DNA from: Marinobacter guineae
GTDB taxonomy: Bacteria; Pseudomonadota; Gammaproteobacteria; Pseudomonadales; Oleiphilaceae
DNA length: 64,000 nucleotides
Reading direction: 5' to 3'
Assembly (NCBI RefSeq): GCF_002744735.1
Contig: NZ_KZ319341.1
Location: forward strand, 607,848-671,847
Notes under the pieces: model-generated
What the model was told of the DNA's origin: nothing
Database searches by the model: none
What the model saw: only the letters and a program-made list of their open reading frames with translations
In this document: positions 10,296 to 19,701 of the stretch, piece by piece
How positions within the stretch are numbered: position 1 is the stretch's first letter
Layout: each line of letters begins with the position of its first letter
Position numbers and translations under genes: made by a program

Positions 10296-10739
10296 GTGGC
10301 TTACCTGACGCTATTTGTGACCGCGTTCGCCGCCGCCACACTGCTGCCTGCCTACTCGGAAATTCTGCTTGGCACCATGGTCACCCAGGGTTATTCCTGG
10401 TGGTGGCTCTGGTTCTGGGCAACGCTGGGCAATACGCTTGGCTCGGTCGTTAATGGAGTTATCGGCCGGCAAGTGGATCGCTTTAAGCACAAACGCTGGT
10501 TTCCGATCAGCGAATTGCAGTTACACAAGGCGCGGAACCGTTTCAATCGTTATGGCCAGTGGTCACTGCTGATGGGCTGGCTTCCCCTGGGGGGCGACGC
10601 GCTGACCCTGGTAGGTGGCATCATGCGCGTGCCCTGGCTGAACTTCATTGTTCTGGTGGGTATCGGCAAGGGCGTCCGCTACGGCTTCGTGCTCTGGCTG
10701 GTGGCCGAAGCATCCGGGGCATCGTCGCCCTCGCCATAA
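10296..10739 (+). CDS. YqaA-family (SNARE-associated/VTT) inner-membrane protein
   Basis: A 147-residue hydrophobic protein with about four membrane segments. FVTAFAAATLLPAYSEILLG at the N-terminus, NTLGSVVNG, and FNRYGQWSLLMGWLPLGGD followed by LTLVGGIMRV match the small YqaA branch of the DedA/VTT fold, whose larger members are linked to polyprenyl-phosphate and phospholipid translocation. The start is GTG at 10296 with AAGGAGA at 10284-10290. Its last 61 bp overlap tail-to-tail with the kinase-like gene on the other strand. Its precise substrate is unknown. Confidence 0.85.
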   Translation: MAYLTLFVTAFAAATLLPAYSEILLGTMVTQGYSWWWLWFWATLGNTLGSVVNGVIGRQVDRFKHKRWFPISELQLHKARNRFNRYGQWSLLMGWLPLGGDALTLVGGIMRVPWLNFIVLVGIGKGVRYGFVLWLVAEASGASSPSP

Positions 10740-12124
10740 AGGTATTTTCGCAACAGTGGCTCGCCATTAAACTCGGCGTTCAGAACAGCGATAAAGGTGT
10801 AAACCCCGATCAGCTTGCGATTCAGGAACACGAATTCCTTGGGAGGTACCCGGAAATACCGGCTGATAGCGGAACGGGCCGCCTGCCGGGCCACCCGGGA
10901 AGGCAGGTCGCTTTGCTTCCAGCGGTATTGGCCATGGCTGTTGACGGCATAATCCGGCCACGAATCCTTGTCACTGGACAGGGGTTCGAGTACCGACATG
11001 CACACCAAACCAAACTTCTGCAGAACTTCCTCCGGCCATTCCGTGCTCATGAATCGCAGCTTCACGCCACCGTCAATCACCGCCTGCAGATCGTTCTCAT
11101 AGGAAGCCCTGATCATCTGGATCACCGGCTGGAGAAACTCGTCCGAGTAAGCCTGCACAGCCCCGAAATCGAGCAGGACGATACGATCATACCCGGGATC
11201 TTCGCCCTCCTCGCCGGCAATCCGGATACGGTAATTGCCGAAGTTGGGATCGGTCTGGATTTCTCCCCAGACAAACAGCTCCCGGAAAAACAGCTCCAGT
11301 GCTGCCTCCCCCAACGCACTGCGGCGCGCCAGAGGCAAGTCTTTGACGGGCTGGGAACTTACCGAGTGGCCATGCTCAAAGGTTGAGGCGATTATGTGCG
11401 CGGTTGAGAATTCCGGTAAAACCCTCGGCACGATAAACCGGGGATCGTCAGCAAGCATCTGGCGGAACTTTTCCGTCGTCTTTGCTTCCAGGCGGTAGTC
11501 CACCTCCCGGTGCATCATCTCCCGGACTTCTTCCAGCCAGTCGTTAAACTCCGGGCCGAAACTGACCAGCCTGGCGACCCGGAGCAACTGGGCGACAGCG
11601 TTCAGATCACTGTCCACCGCATCAGCCACGCCCGGGTATTGCACTTTCAGAACCAACTCAAGCCCGTCGCTTCGGCGCAGGGCGCGGTGCACCTGGCCCA
11701 GGGAGGCCGCGCCAATGGGCTCAGGATCCACCTCCAGTTCCGCCAGCCGTTCCTCGCCCAATTCGGCTTTCAGCACCCGCTCAATTGCCGGCCACTCCAG
11801 CGATGTCGTCTGATCTTCCAGGGTGTGCAGGGCTTCGGTCACTTCGTCCGGCAGGAAGTGCTCGCCATACAGGGCCATCACCTGGCCGATCTTGACCACG
11901 CTGCCTTTGAGCTGGCCCAGTTCGTCCACCAGGAAGCGCGCCTGGCTTGAAAGCATGGCCCGGTGGCGTTTGTCCCGGTTTTCCTTGCCGCTGAACCAGT
12001 TGGTCGCCATATGCGAGGCCATCCGCGTACCAGCATACAAACCGGCACGAGTCAGGCTTAAGCGGCGTTCAAAGCTGCCTGTCTTGATGCGGGAAACAGA
12101 ATTTCCTGAACGTCTGGATGACAT
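10679..12124 (-). CDS. ABC1/COQ8-type atypical kinase (UbiB/AarF-like)
   Basis: A 481-residue protein of the UbiB/ADCK family. Visible are the KxGQ motif (Lys78-Gln81), the Ala-rich loop GAASLGQVH (138-146), the Lys160 region LVLKVQYPG, the ExD motif (Glu207, Asp209), QTDPNFGN (290-297) and LLDFGA (317-322). The QTDPN form is that of mitochondrial COQ8 rather than the HxDxHPGN form of most bacterial UbiB proteins. COQ8 proteins support ubiquinone synthesis through ATPase activity; no ubi genes adjoin this one, so the role is inferred. The ATG at 12124 was chosen with AGG upstream; a GTG at 12157 is the alternative. Confidence 0.85.
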   Translation of the reverse strand: MSSRRSGNSVSRIKTGSFERRLSLTRAGLYAGTRMASHMATNWFSGKENRDKRHRAMLSSQARFLVDELGQLKGSVVKIGQVMALYGEHFLPDEVTEALHTLEDQTTSLEWPAIERVLKAELGEERLAELEVDPEPIGAASLGQVHRALRRSDGLELVLKVQYPGVADAVDSDLNAVAQLLRVARLVSFGPEFNDWLEEVREMMHREVDYRLEAKTTEKFRQMLADDPRFIVPRVLPEFSTAHIIASTFEHGHSVSSQPVKDLPLARRSALGEAALELFFRELFVWGEIQTDPNFGNYRIRIAGEEGEDPGYDRIVLLDFGAVQAYSDEFLQPVIQMIRASYENDLQAVIDGGVKLRFMSTEWPEEVLQKFGLVCMSVLEPLSSDKDSWPDYAVNSHGQYRWKQSDLPSRVARQAARSAISRYFRVPPKEFVFLNRKLIGVYTFIAVLNAEFNGEPLLRKYLYGEGDDAPDASATSQSTKP

Positions 12125-12377
12125 GAATGACCTGTATGGATCAGAGAGTTTCACCACTACTGGCGGCCTGGACCATTATACGGACAGTCCGGTGGGCTGA
12201 CCTAACCGAGTCGACCGGGTTTGACCGGCCATGGGGCCAATGTACCGGGCCCGTCGCCAGTTTACATCTGGACAACAAAATCGTTTACGTTTCGATACAG
12301 TCTACACCGGAAAACCGTTCTACTATCTGGTCATACGTAAGGTCCGATATCGAATATCACAAGAAAAAGATCCGAAC

Positions 12378-13469
12378 ATGTCGCAAACTGCGAGAAAAAC
12401 GCCGGACACGGAACTGTCCCAGTTCCGTGTCAAGGGCGAGATTCCTGTCCCGATCCTGATAAACTGGCTGACAACCGTTGCCGTTCCTCTGCTGTTCTTT
12501 TTTGCCTGGAGATCAAGCCTGCGGGACGATTCGGTCACGCCCCCGCTGCTGCTCGGCTTTGCCGTGCTGCTGACCGCCAACTCTCTCGTTTACTGGCTAT
12601 CCGACAACAAGACCCTGCAGCGTCGTGGATTCATCACGCTGATTTCCATGCTGTTCACCTACCTGGCCGTTCATGCGGTGGAAGATGGCTCTGCCATTAT
12701 CTGGCTGTTCGCTTACCCACCCATCATCTTCTATATCAGTGAGTCCCGGGTTGGCGTTGCGGCCTGCAGCGGGGGCTTTGCCGCTGTTATTTTCCTGTTC
12801 AGCCCGCTAGGCGACATGCTCTTTGAGCCCCCGTACAACGCCAGCTTCCGGTTAACCATGATCGCTGTGCTGGGCTTTGAAATGGTCACCTGCTACATCC
12901 TTGACCAGAGCCGCCGGCGCAGCAAGCTGGGACTGCTGAAACTGGCGGCAGAATTCGAGTATGCCGCCAAGCATGATGCACTGACCGGGCTGGCGAATCG
13001 ACGGGAAGCCCTTGAACAACTTGATGCCGAATATCAACGCTACCTCCGGAATGCCCGCCCTTTTTCCGTCATGCTGATGGATATCGACCTGTTCAAGAGT
13101 GTCAACGATAATTACGGACATCACGTGGGAGATGAGCTGATCATCCTGGTTGCCCAGACCCTGCGCGAGCAATGCCGGAAGGTGGATACTCTGGCCCGGT
13201 GGGGAGGCGAGGAGTACCTGGTACTGCTTCCGGAGACGAGCCCGGACCAGGCCCTGCAGACCGCCAACCGGATTCGGCAGGCGATCGCGGAGGCCTCTGT
13301 CAGCACCGGACAGGGCGTGGCTCGGGCCACAATCAGTGTGGGCGTTGCAACAACTCGGGGATCCGAATCCATCGACCGGCTGCTCCAGCGATCAGACGAA
13401 GCACTCTACCAGGCCAAGACAGAGGGCCGAAACCGTGTCTGCGGATACAACAGCGAGGCGGCAGCCTGA
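12378..13469 (+). CDS. Membrane-bound diguanylate cyclase (GGDEF)
   Basis: About 363 residues. The N-terminal half has five or six membrane helices (about 25-45, 53-73, 84-100, 105-121, 126-143, 157-176) and may sense a membrane signal. The C-terminal GGDEF domain has DALTGLANRR (200-209), MDIDLFKSVNDNYGHHVGDE and the active site GGEEY (276-280), all needed to make c-di-GMP from two GTP. An RxxD I-site (RKVD, 267-270) lies five residues before the active site, so product inhibition is expected. The start is uncertain: the ATG at 12378 has only a weak purine-rich sequence and longer in-frame starts exist. It converges with lipB with 1 bp between stops. Confidence 0.93.
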   Translation: MSQTARKTPDTELSQFRVKGEIPVPILINWLTTVAVPLLFFFAWRSSLRDDSVTPPLLLGFAVLLTANSLVYWLSDNKTLQRRGFITLISMLFTYLAVHAVEDGSAIIWLFAYPPIIFYISESRVGVAACSGGFAAVIFLFSPLGDMLFEPPYNASFRLTMIAVLGFEMVTCYILDQSRRRSKLGLLKLAAEFEYAAKHDALTGLANRREALEQLDAEYQRYLRNARPFSVMLMDIDLFKSVNDNYGHHVGDELIILVAQTLREQCRKVDTLARWGGEEYLVLLPETSPDQALQTANRIRQAIAEASVSTGQGVARATISVGVATTRGSESIDRLLQRSDEALYQAKTEGRNRVCGYNSEAAA

Positions 13470-13470
13470 G

Positions 13471-14109
13471 CTACCAGCCCTGATGAAACTCCACCGCTGA
13501 GTGGCCCAGCCCGCCGACCAACTGCTCCGCCAAGCGCTGCTGAACATCCGCCACTGTTACACCGGGTACAAAATCGCGGACCTGACACATGGCCAACCCG
13601 GCGTAACCGCAGGGGTTGATGCGTCGGAAGGGTTCCATATCCATGTCCACATTCAGGGCCAGCCCGTGAAAAGAACAGCCCCGGCGTACCCGAAGGCCGA
13701 GTGACGCAATTTTTGACGCGCCCACGTAGACACCCGGTGCATCAGGTCTTGGTGCGGATTCCACACCCAATCCGGCGAGGGTGCGCACGATGGCCTGTTC
13801 AATCTCGTCCACCAGGCCGCGGATACCCAGTTTTTTCCGGGACAGATTAATCATCAGGTAAATCACCAATTGACCCGGACCGTGATAGGTCACCTGGCCA
13901 CCGCGGTCTACCTGAATCACCGGGATATCGCCCGGCGCCAGAATGTGCTCGGCCTTGCCCGCCTGGCCCTGGGTGTAAACCCGTGGATGTTCAAGACACC
14001 AGAGCTCATCGGCCACGGTGTCATCCCGGTTGGCGGTGAAGGTTTTCATGGCCTCCCAGGTTTCCAGGTAGGGTTGCTCTCCCAGAGATCGGACGATCAA
14101 TTCAGCCAT
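13471..14109 (-). CDS. lipB: LipB octanoyltransferase
   Basis: A 212-residue octanoyl-ACP:protein N-octanoyltransferase, which moves octanoate from ACP to the lipoyl domains of 2-oxoacid dehydrogenases and GcvH. Key motifs are [28 protein letters not shown] with catalytic Lys133, and [14 protein letters not shown] with the acyl-accepting Cys167. It follows ybeD by 5 bp. In Pseudomonas lipA normally comes next, but here the following gene is a convergent diguanylate cyclase, so lipoyl synthase must be encoded elsewhere. Confidence 0.97.
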   Translation of the reverse strand: MAELIVRSLGEQPYLETWEAMKTFTANRDDTVADELWCLEHPRVYTQGQAGKAEHILAPGDIPVIQVDRGGQVTYHGPGQLVIYLMINLSRKKLGIRGLVDEIEQAIVRTLAGLGVESAPRPDAPGVYVGASKIASLGLRVRRGCSFHGLALNVDMDMEPFRRINPCGYAGLAMCQVRDFVPGVTVADVQQRLAEQLVGGLGHSAVEFHQGW

Positions 14110-14114
14110 CAGGA

Positions 14115-14384
14115 TCAGAGCACCATATGCACACGGCCACTGGCCTTGAGCTCTTCAAACAGGGCTTTCAGTTGAGTTTCTCCGGTCGCCACTATTTTCA
14201 GCTGCACCGATGAAAAGCGGCCCTTGCTGCTCTCATTCACCGATATATCGGTTTCGCAGATCCCTGGCGCGTGCTGTTCCACAACATCTACCACGAATTC
14301 AGTGAAATCCGGTGCAGAATTACCAATCACCCTGATCACGTAATCGCATGGAAACTCAATTTTTGGTACTTTCGGCTGACTCAT
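14115..14384 (-). CDS. ybeD: YbeD/DUF493 family protein
   Basis: An 89-residue small protein of the YbeD (UPF0250) family, an ACT-like ferredoxin fold. The segment [20 protein letters not shown] near the N-terminus and [20 protein letters not shown] in the middle are characteristic. Its conserved place between dacA and lipB is seen in many gammaproteobacteria. The molecular function is unknown; a regulatory role near lipoate metabolism has been suggested only from context. Confidence 0.93.
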   Translation of the reverse strand: MSQPKVPKIEFPCDYVIRVIGNSAPDFTEFVVDVVEQHAPGICETDISVNESSKGRFSSVQLKIVATGETQLKALFEELKASGRVHMVL

Positions 14385-14414
14385 GCCACCTTACTCCCGG
14401 GGACCAAAGTCACC

Positions 14415-15581
14415 CTACTGAAATAACTGAACGAAAAAGAGCTTTATGGCATCCCAGATGCGTTTGATGAAACCGCCCTCGGGAACATCGGTCAAAGCCA
14501 GTACTGGCTGGTCAACCAGCACTTCACCGTTGTACGACACCTTGACCCGTCCCAGCTCATCTCCCACTTTGATGGGTGCTTTGATTACAGAATCAAGGTC
14601 TACTGTCGATTCCAGGCTGTCCCTGGAGCCGCGGGGGATGGTGACGTAAACATCTTCCGCCATGCCGATCGAAATCTGGTCGGCCTGGCCGCCCCAGATA
14701 CGGGCCTCAATCAATTCCTGTCCGGCCCGGAACAGGCGTTCACTCTCGTAGTAACGGAAACCATAATTCAGCATTTTCTGAATTTCCTGGGCCCGTGAAT
14801 CGGTACTGCTGGTGCCCATAACCACTGCAATGAAGCGGGTATCGTTACGCTTGGCGGAGGCGACCAGGCAATAGCCCGCCTCTTCGGTATGTCCTGTCTT
14901 CAGGCCATCGACGCTGCTGTCGCGCCACAGGAGGCTGTTCCGGTTCGGCTGACGGATATTGTTGTAGGTAAAATGTTTTTCCGCATAAAGCGGATAGTTC
15001 TCCGGGTAATCGTTGATGATCGCCCGGGCCAGGATCGCGAGATCGAAGGCCGTCGAGAAATGATCCGGAGACGGCAGACCCGTAGCATTCTCGAAATGGG
15101 TGTCTTTCATGCCCAACAACTGCGCTTGCTGGTTCATGATATCAACAAAGGCACCTTCACTGCCGGCAACGAATTCGGCCAGCGCTACCGAGGCATCATT
15201 ACCTGACTGGATAATCACCCCTCTGAGAAGATCCTCGACTGCAACCTGGGTACCTTCCTTTATAAAGGTGCGGGAACCTTCTGTTTTCCAGGCCTTGACG
15301 CTGATCGGGACCATGTCGGACATGGAGATTCGCCCTTCGTCCAACTCCCGCTCAACAATATAGGCGGTCATCATCTTGGTCAGGCTCGCCGGCGGCAGAC
15401 GCTCATGGCTGTTCTCTTCCATGATAATCCGGCCGCTTTTCGGGTCCATCAGGACATAGGAGCTGCCGGCAATCTGGGGTGGCGACGGGATCAGCACCGA
15501 TTGCGACATCACCTTGCCGGTCAGGGCGAGCATCAGTACAAAGACAACAGATAGTGTTCGGAAAGCAGATTTTAAGGCCAT
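14415..15581 (-). CDS. dacA: D-alanyl-D-alanine carboxypeptidase (PBP5/6 type)
   Basis: A 388-residue low-molecular-weight penicillin-binding protein that removes the terminal D-Ala from peptidoglycan stem peptides in the periplasm. After a signal peptide (about 1-26) it has the three active-site motifs: SLTK (Ser66 nucleophile, Lys69), SGN (126-128) and KTG (228-230). The C-terminal domain ends in the amphipathic segment GGFIKRIWDAIKLFFVQLFQ, the usual membrane anchor of PBP5. It sits between rlpA and ybeD in the elongation cluster. Confidence 0.96.
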   Translation of the reverse strand: MALKSAFRTLSVVFVLMLALTGKVMSQSVLIPSPPQIAGSSYVLMDPKSGRIIMEENSHERLPPASLTKMMTAYIVERELDEGRISMSDMVPISVKAWKTEGSRTFIKEGTQVAVEDLLRGVIIQSGNDASVALAEFVAGSEGAFVDIMNQQAQLLGMKDTHFENATGLPSPDHFSTAFDLAILARAIINDYPENYPLYAEKHFTYNNIRQPNRNSLLWRDSSVDGLKTGHTEEAGYCLVASAKRNDTRFIAVVMGTSSTDSRAQEIQKMLNYGFRYYESERLFRAGQELIEARIWGGQADQISIGMAEDVYVTIPRGSRDSLESTVDLDSVIKAPIKVGDELGRVKVSYNGEVLVDQPVLALTDVPEGGFIKRIWDAIKLFFVQLFQ

Positions 15582-15637
15582 GGGTCCATTCGTTCGTCGT
15601 TAGGTGTGTTTCTTTTTCAGCGTCTTTTCTGGCTTGT

Positions 15638-16531
15638 TCAGTGTGAATCCGTCAGCAGGATGGACTGATCAAATCCACGGGCTTCCAGGAGACTCTGGGT
15701 CTTCCTGGCGGAATCTTCATCCCGGAATGGTCCCACCTGAACACGGTGAAACCTTCCGGAAGCGGTATCGACAGCTCTTACCCGCATCGGGTTCTCAAGT
15801 ACCGCCCTAAGCTGGCTTAGCATCTTCTCGGCCGGGTCGCGGCTACTGAAGGAGCCCAGCTGCACAAAAAGCGAACGGTCCTCCATTGCCATCTCTCCAC
15901 TGGCCCTCACCCGACTTTCGGCGGGTCCGGCGGCATCCACCGGCGAAAAGGGCTTGCCAGCAAGAAACATGGAGCCATCTGGCTTCACCGTAATCGCGGC
16001 GACCTCAACTCTTGCAGTGCCCCGGGCCTGGTAACCCAGCTTTTTGGCTGCGGCGTAGGAAAGATCGATAATCCGATCGCCATGGAAAGGCCCACGATCA
16101 TTAACCCGGACAATCACCGAGCGACCGTTATCAAGATTCGTTACCCGGGCGTAGCCGGGGATCCGTAATGATTTGTGGGCCGCAGACATGGAATACATGT
16201 CAAAGGTTTCGCCGTTGGACGTCTTATGGCCGTGAAATTTCTCGCCATACCAGCTCGCCGTGCCCCTGGCTGTATAACCATTGTTACTGTCGACAACATG
16301 ATACTGCTTGCCCCAGACCGTGTAAGGGGACTTGTTCCCGGCACGACGGGGTGTCTCGTATACCGGAACGGCGTCGTTGAGCCCGGAGGTATCAAAATTG
16401 CCCGAAGGTGCCCGGTCCTTCGTGAGGGTATAACGGGATGAATGATCCGTCTCGGGTGCAGAGGCGCAACCACTGAGGATCGCTGCCCCGAAAACCACCA
16501 GAACGAACAATATGGAAGGTTTGCAATTCAC
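15638..16531 (-). CDS. rlpA: RlpA, septal lytic transglycosylase with SPOR domain
   Basis: A 297-residue lipoprotein: the signal peptide ends in the lipobox LSGC (Cys22). The double-psi beta-barrel domain (about 85-175) has GTASWYGEKFHGHKTSNGE and RVNDRGPFHGDRIIDLSYAA, giving the Glu and Asp positions used by RlpA to cleave naked glycan strands. A C-terminal SPOR domain (about 220-295) would target the protein to denuded glycans at the septum. The start is GTG at 16531 with GAGGA upstream. It lies between rodA and dacA, as in Pseudomonas, but without mltB in between. Confidence 0.95.
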   Translation of the reverse strand: MNCKPSILFVLVVFGAAILSGCASAPETDHSSRYTLTKDRAPSGNFDTSGLNDAVPVYETPRRAGNKSPYTVWGKQYHVVDSNNGYTARGTASWYGEKFHGHKTSNGETFDMYSMSAAHKSLRIPGYARVTNLDNGRSVIVRVNDRGPFHGDRIIDLSYAAAKKLGYQARGTARVEVAAITVKPDGSMFLAGKPFSPVDAAGPAESRVRASGEMAMEDRSLFVQLGSFSSRDPAEKMLSQLRAVLENPMRVRAVDTASGRFHRVQVGPFRDEDSARKTQSLLEARGFDQSILLTDSH

Positions 16532-16654
16532 AGTCCGGATTTCCTCTTGACCACCTGGGCCGCCGTGATCAAAGTTCCGGCGGCATTATCCCATTGTAAC
16601 GGGTTATCCGCGGCCTTCACCATTACCCGGCAGCCATGGTTGACAGCATTCCGG

Positions 16655-17797
16655 TCAGGCGCCGATCATTCGCCGGTGAGTATGGATCGACATCAACACT
16701 CCGAATGCGGCCATCAGGGTAACGCTGGAGGTCCCACCATAACTGATCAGGGGCAATGGCACACCCACCACGGGCAAAAGTCCACTTACCATCCCGACAT
16801 TCACAAAGATGTAAATAAAGAAGGTCATTGTCAGTGCGCCGGCCAGCAGCCGGCTGAAGGAGTCCTGGGCCGTGGCGGCGATATACAGGCATCTGAGTAT
16901 GATCAGGAAATACATGGTCATCAGAGCTAGCATCCCGATAAAACCGAACTCCTCCGCCAGCACGGCGACGATAAAGTCGGTGTGGCTCTCCGGCAAGAAC
17001 TCCAGATGGGACTGGGTACCCTGCAGCCAGCCCTTGCCTTCAAACCCTCCGGAGCCAATCGCGGTTTTGGACTGGATAATATTCCAGCCGGCACCAAGCG
17101 GGTCACTTTGGGGATCCAGCAACGTCAAGACCCGCTGCTTCTGGTATTCCCGCATGACAAAAAACCACATCAGCGGTGCGGAAACGGACACCATGGCAAC
17201 AAAGGCGGCGATCAGTTTCCAGCTGATACCGGCAAAAAACACCACGAAAATACCGGCCATCCCCACCAAAAGTGAGGTGCCCAGATCCGGTTGCTTCATG
17301 ATCATGACCATGGGCATTAGAACTATTCCAAGCCCCACTGCCACGTGCCGGACCCGCGGAGGCAGATAGTGCCTGGAGAGATACCAGGCCGCCATCATCG
17401 GCACCACGAGTTTCATCAGTTCGGAAGGTTGAAAACGGGGCAGTCCCGGCAAAGCCAGCCAGCGCTGCGCACCCTTTGCCCCCACACCCACCAGAATGAC
17501 CGCAATCAGCGAAATGACGCCGGCTCCGTAGAGCCAGGGCGCCCAGCGACGAAAAACCGACGGGTCCAGTTGCGCGAACACGAGCATCACCACGAAGGCC
17601 ACACCCATTCGGATTCCCTGCGCTTTGACCACTTCCAGGTTCCTGTCAGCACCGCTATACAGCACGAACAGACCGCCGAAAACCAACAAAAGCAACAGTA
17701 ACAGCAGGATCGGATCAAGATGCAACGCCGTCCAGATGCTCCGTTGCCGGCCCAGGGGATTGGTTGCGGTTGGATCCAGTAACGCCTTGAAAGCCAT
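16655..17797 (-). CDS. mrdB: RodA (MrdB) SEDS peptidoglycan polymerase
   Basis: A 380-residue integral membrane SEDS protein with about ten helices, which polymerises lipid II during lateral wall growth together with PBP2. Typical segments are SGGFEGKGWLQGTQSHLEFL with PESHTDFIVAVLAEEFGF following, and VGVPLPLISYGGTSSVT near the C-terminus. Its ATG overlaps the mrdA stop by one base (TGATG), showing translational coupling to its transpeptidase partner. Confidence 0.97.
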   Translation of the reverse strand: MAFKALLDPTATNPLGRQRSIWTALHLDPILLLLLLLLVFGGLFVLYSGADRNLEVVKAQGIRMGVAFVVMLVFAQLDPSVFRRWAPWLYGAGVISLIAVILVGVGAKGAQRWLALPGLPRFQPSELMKLVVPMMAAWYLSRHYLPPRVRHVAVGLGIVLMPMVMIMKQPDLGTSLLVGMAGIFVVFFAGISWKLIAAFVAMVSVSAPLMWFFVMREYQKQRVLTLLDPQSDPLGAGWNIIQSKTAIGSGGFEGKGWLQGTQSHLEFLPESHTDFIVAVLAEEFGFIGMLALMTMYFLIILRCLYIAATAQDSFSRLLAGALTMTFFIYIFVNVGMVSGLLPVVGVPLPLISYGGTSSVTLMAAFGVLMSIHTHRRMIGA

Positions 17798-19692
17798 CAG
17801 TTCGCCACCTGCCCCTCAACGCCGCTGACCAGCGCACCCTCAGACTGTTCGGAATACTCTAGCAACCAGGCATCGAACAGAGCCCGGGCAACCGGTGCCG
17901 CCGTGCCGCTACCACTGCCACCATTCTCAACGATCACCGCCACCGCAATCTTCGGGTTATCCACAGGAGCAAAGCCGACGAAGAGAGCATGGTCCCTGAG
18001 TCGCTCACGGATTTCTTCCGCGTCGTATTCCTCATCTTCTGCCAGGCTGAATACCTGAGCCGTTCCGGTTTTGCCAGCCATCTTGTAGGGAGCGCCGCGG
18101 GCCGCACCCCGGGCGGTTCCTTTCCGCCCGTGCATTACCTCGACCATCGTCTCCACCACGTACTCCCAGTCATCGTGATTTTTCAGCTTGAGTGGCTCGT
18201 GGGTTTCCTCAGGCAAATATTCATCGACCGGGTGATCCCCCTTGATGTCCTTCAGCAGCCTCGGCTCCACCCACTTGCCCCGATTGGCTATCAGGGCGGT
18301 TGCAGTGGCCAGTTGCAGCGGTGTGGCAAGCATGAATCCCTGGCCTATACCAAAGTTCACGGAATCGCCCGGGTACCAGGGCTCATTCCTGACCGCCTGC
18401 TTCCAGTCCCGCGAGGGGAGCAAGCCACTCAGGGCGCCAGACACATCGAGGGCGGCGTCCTCTCCAAAACCAAACCGGGACAGATAGTTGTACATGGTGT
18501 CCACGCCCATCTCGACAGCTGCTTCGTAAAAATAGACGTCGCAGGATTCTGCCACGGCGTCTTTGAGATCCACCCAGCCATGGCCACCCCGCTTCCAGTC
18601 GCGCCAGAGCCGACCACCAGCATTCAGGCGGAAGTATCCGGGATCCCATATGGTGTAATCCCGAGTGACGGCCCCACTGTCGAGCGCGGCAACCGCAAGC
18701 ATGGGCTTGAGCGTCGAGCCCGGTGGGTACTGCCCACGCAGAGCGCGGTTGAAGAGAGGTTTGTCCCTGCTTTCACTGAGCTTACGGTAATCCTTGACAC
18801 TGATACCGGTGACAAATTTGTTGGCATCGAACCCCGGTACGCTGGCCAGCGCCAGGATACCTCCTGTGTCAGGTTCAATCGCGACAATGGCGCCCCGGCG
18901 CCCGTCCAGCAGCTCATGGGCACGTTGTTGCAACCTGAGATCGAGATGCAACTGAACGTCCTCACCGGGCACCGGGTTTTCACGCTCCAGAACCCTCAGG
19001 GTCCGCCCGCGGGCGTTGGTCTCAACATGTTGATAACCGACCTGGCCGTGGAGGATTTCCTCGTAAAACCGCTCGATACCTGATTTTCCGATGTAGTTGG
19101 TGCCCGCGTAGTTCACCGGGTCGATACGTTGCAGCTCATCCCTATTGATTCGGCCAACAAAACCAAGCGCATGGGCTGTCAGCTCGCTGTGCGGGTAATA
19201 CCGCACGAGCTCGGCACTCACCTCCACACCGGGAAGTTCGTGGCGATGCACCGCCAGGCGAGCCATCTCCTGCTCATTGAGATCATAACGAAGGGGAATT
19301 TCCTGAAAGGGCCTCCGGGGTTCCTGAAGGCGGCGCCGGAAGCGCTCAAGGTCTTCCTCGGAAATATCCAGAATGGTGCCCAATTGCCCGAGAGTGTCAT
19401 CCATGCCGTCAACACGCTCCGGCACCAGTGTGACGCTGAAAACCGGGCGATTCTCGGCCAGCAGGGTGTTACTGCGATCGTAGACAAGACCTCGGGGCGG
19501 GGGGACTGACTGGACCTGCACGCGGTTCTTGTCAGACAGGGTTGTGTAAACGTCATGCTCCACGATCTGGAGCTGATACATGCGCGCAATCAGGCCGCCA
19601 ATTGCCAGCATAATGACCACCAGCATGACCACAGTCCGGCGCTGAAAAAGCCGGCGTTCTGCTGCAGTATCCTTGAATTCGCCCCAAGGCAT
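17797..19692 (-). CDS. mrdA: Penicillin-binding protein 2 (MrdA)
   Basis: A 631-residue monofunctional class B transpeptidase of the elongasome. One N-terminal membrane helix (about 22-42) anchors a pedestal domain with YYPHSELTAHALGFVGRIN. The transpeptidase domain has YPPGSTLKP with the SxxK nucleophile, the conserved AESCDVYFYE region carrying the SxD-type motif, and MAGKTGTAQV with the KTG triad. It is 9 bp downstream of rlmH and overlaps rodA by one base. Together with RodA it extends the lateral wall. Confidence 0.97.
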   Translation of the reverse strand: MPWGEFKDTAAERRLFQRRTVVMLVVIMLAIGGLIARMYQLQIVEHDVYTTLSDKNRVQVQSVPPPRGLVYDRSNTLLAENRPVFSVTLVPERVDGMDDTLGQLGTILDISEEDLERFRRRLQEPRRPFQEIPLRYDLNEQEMARLAVHRHELPGVEVSAELVRYYPHSELTAHALGFVGRINRDELQRIDPVNYAGTNYIGKSGIERFYEEILHGQVGYQHVETNARGRTLRVLERENPVPGEDVQLHLDLRLQQRAHELLDGRRGAIVAIEPDTGGILALASVPGFDANKFVTGISVKDYRKLSESRDKPLFNRALRGQYPPGSTLKPMLAVAALDSGAVTRDYTIWDPGYFRLNAGGRLWRDWKRGGHGWVDLKDAVAESCDVYFYEAAVEMGVDTMYNYLSRFGFGEDAALDVSGALSGLLPSRDWKQAVRNEPWYPGDSVNFGIGQGFMLATPLQLATATALIANRGKWVEPRLLKDIKGDHPVDEYLPEETHEPLKLKNHDDWEYVVETMVEVMHGRKGTARGAARGAPYKMAGKTGTAQVFSLAEDEEYDAEEIRERLRDHALFVGFAPVDNPKIAVAVIVENGGSGSGTAAPVARALFDAWLLEYSEQSEGALVSGVEGQVAN

Positions 19693-19701
19693 AGAAGCCC
19701 C

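Noticed and set aside
16532..16654. A pseudogene remnant of mltB between rodA and rlpA.
   Set aside because: No transglycosylase motif was found in any frame of this 123-bp stretch.
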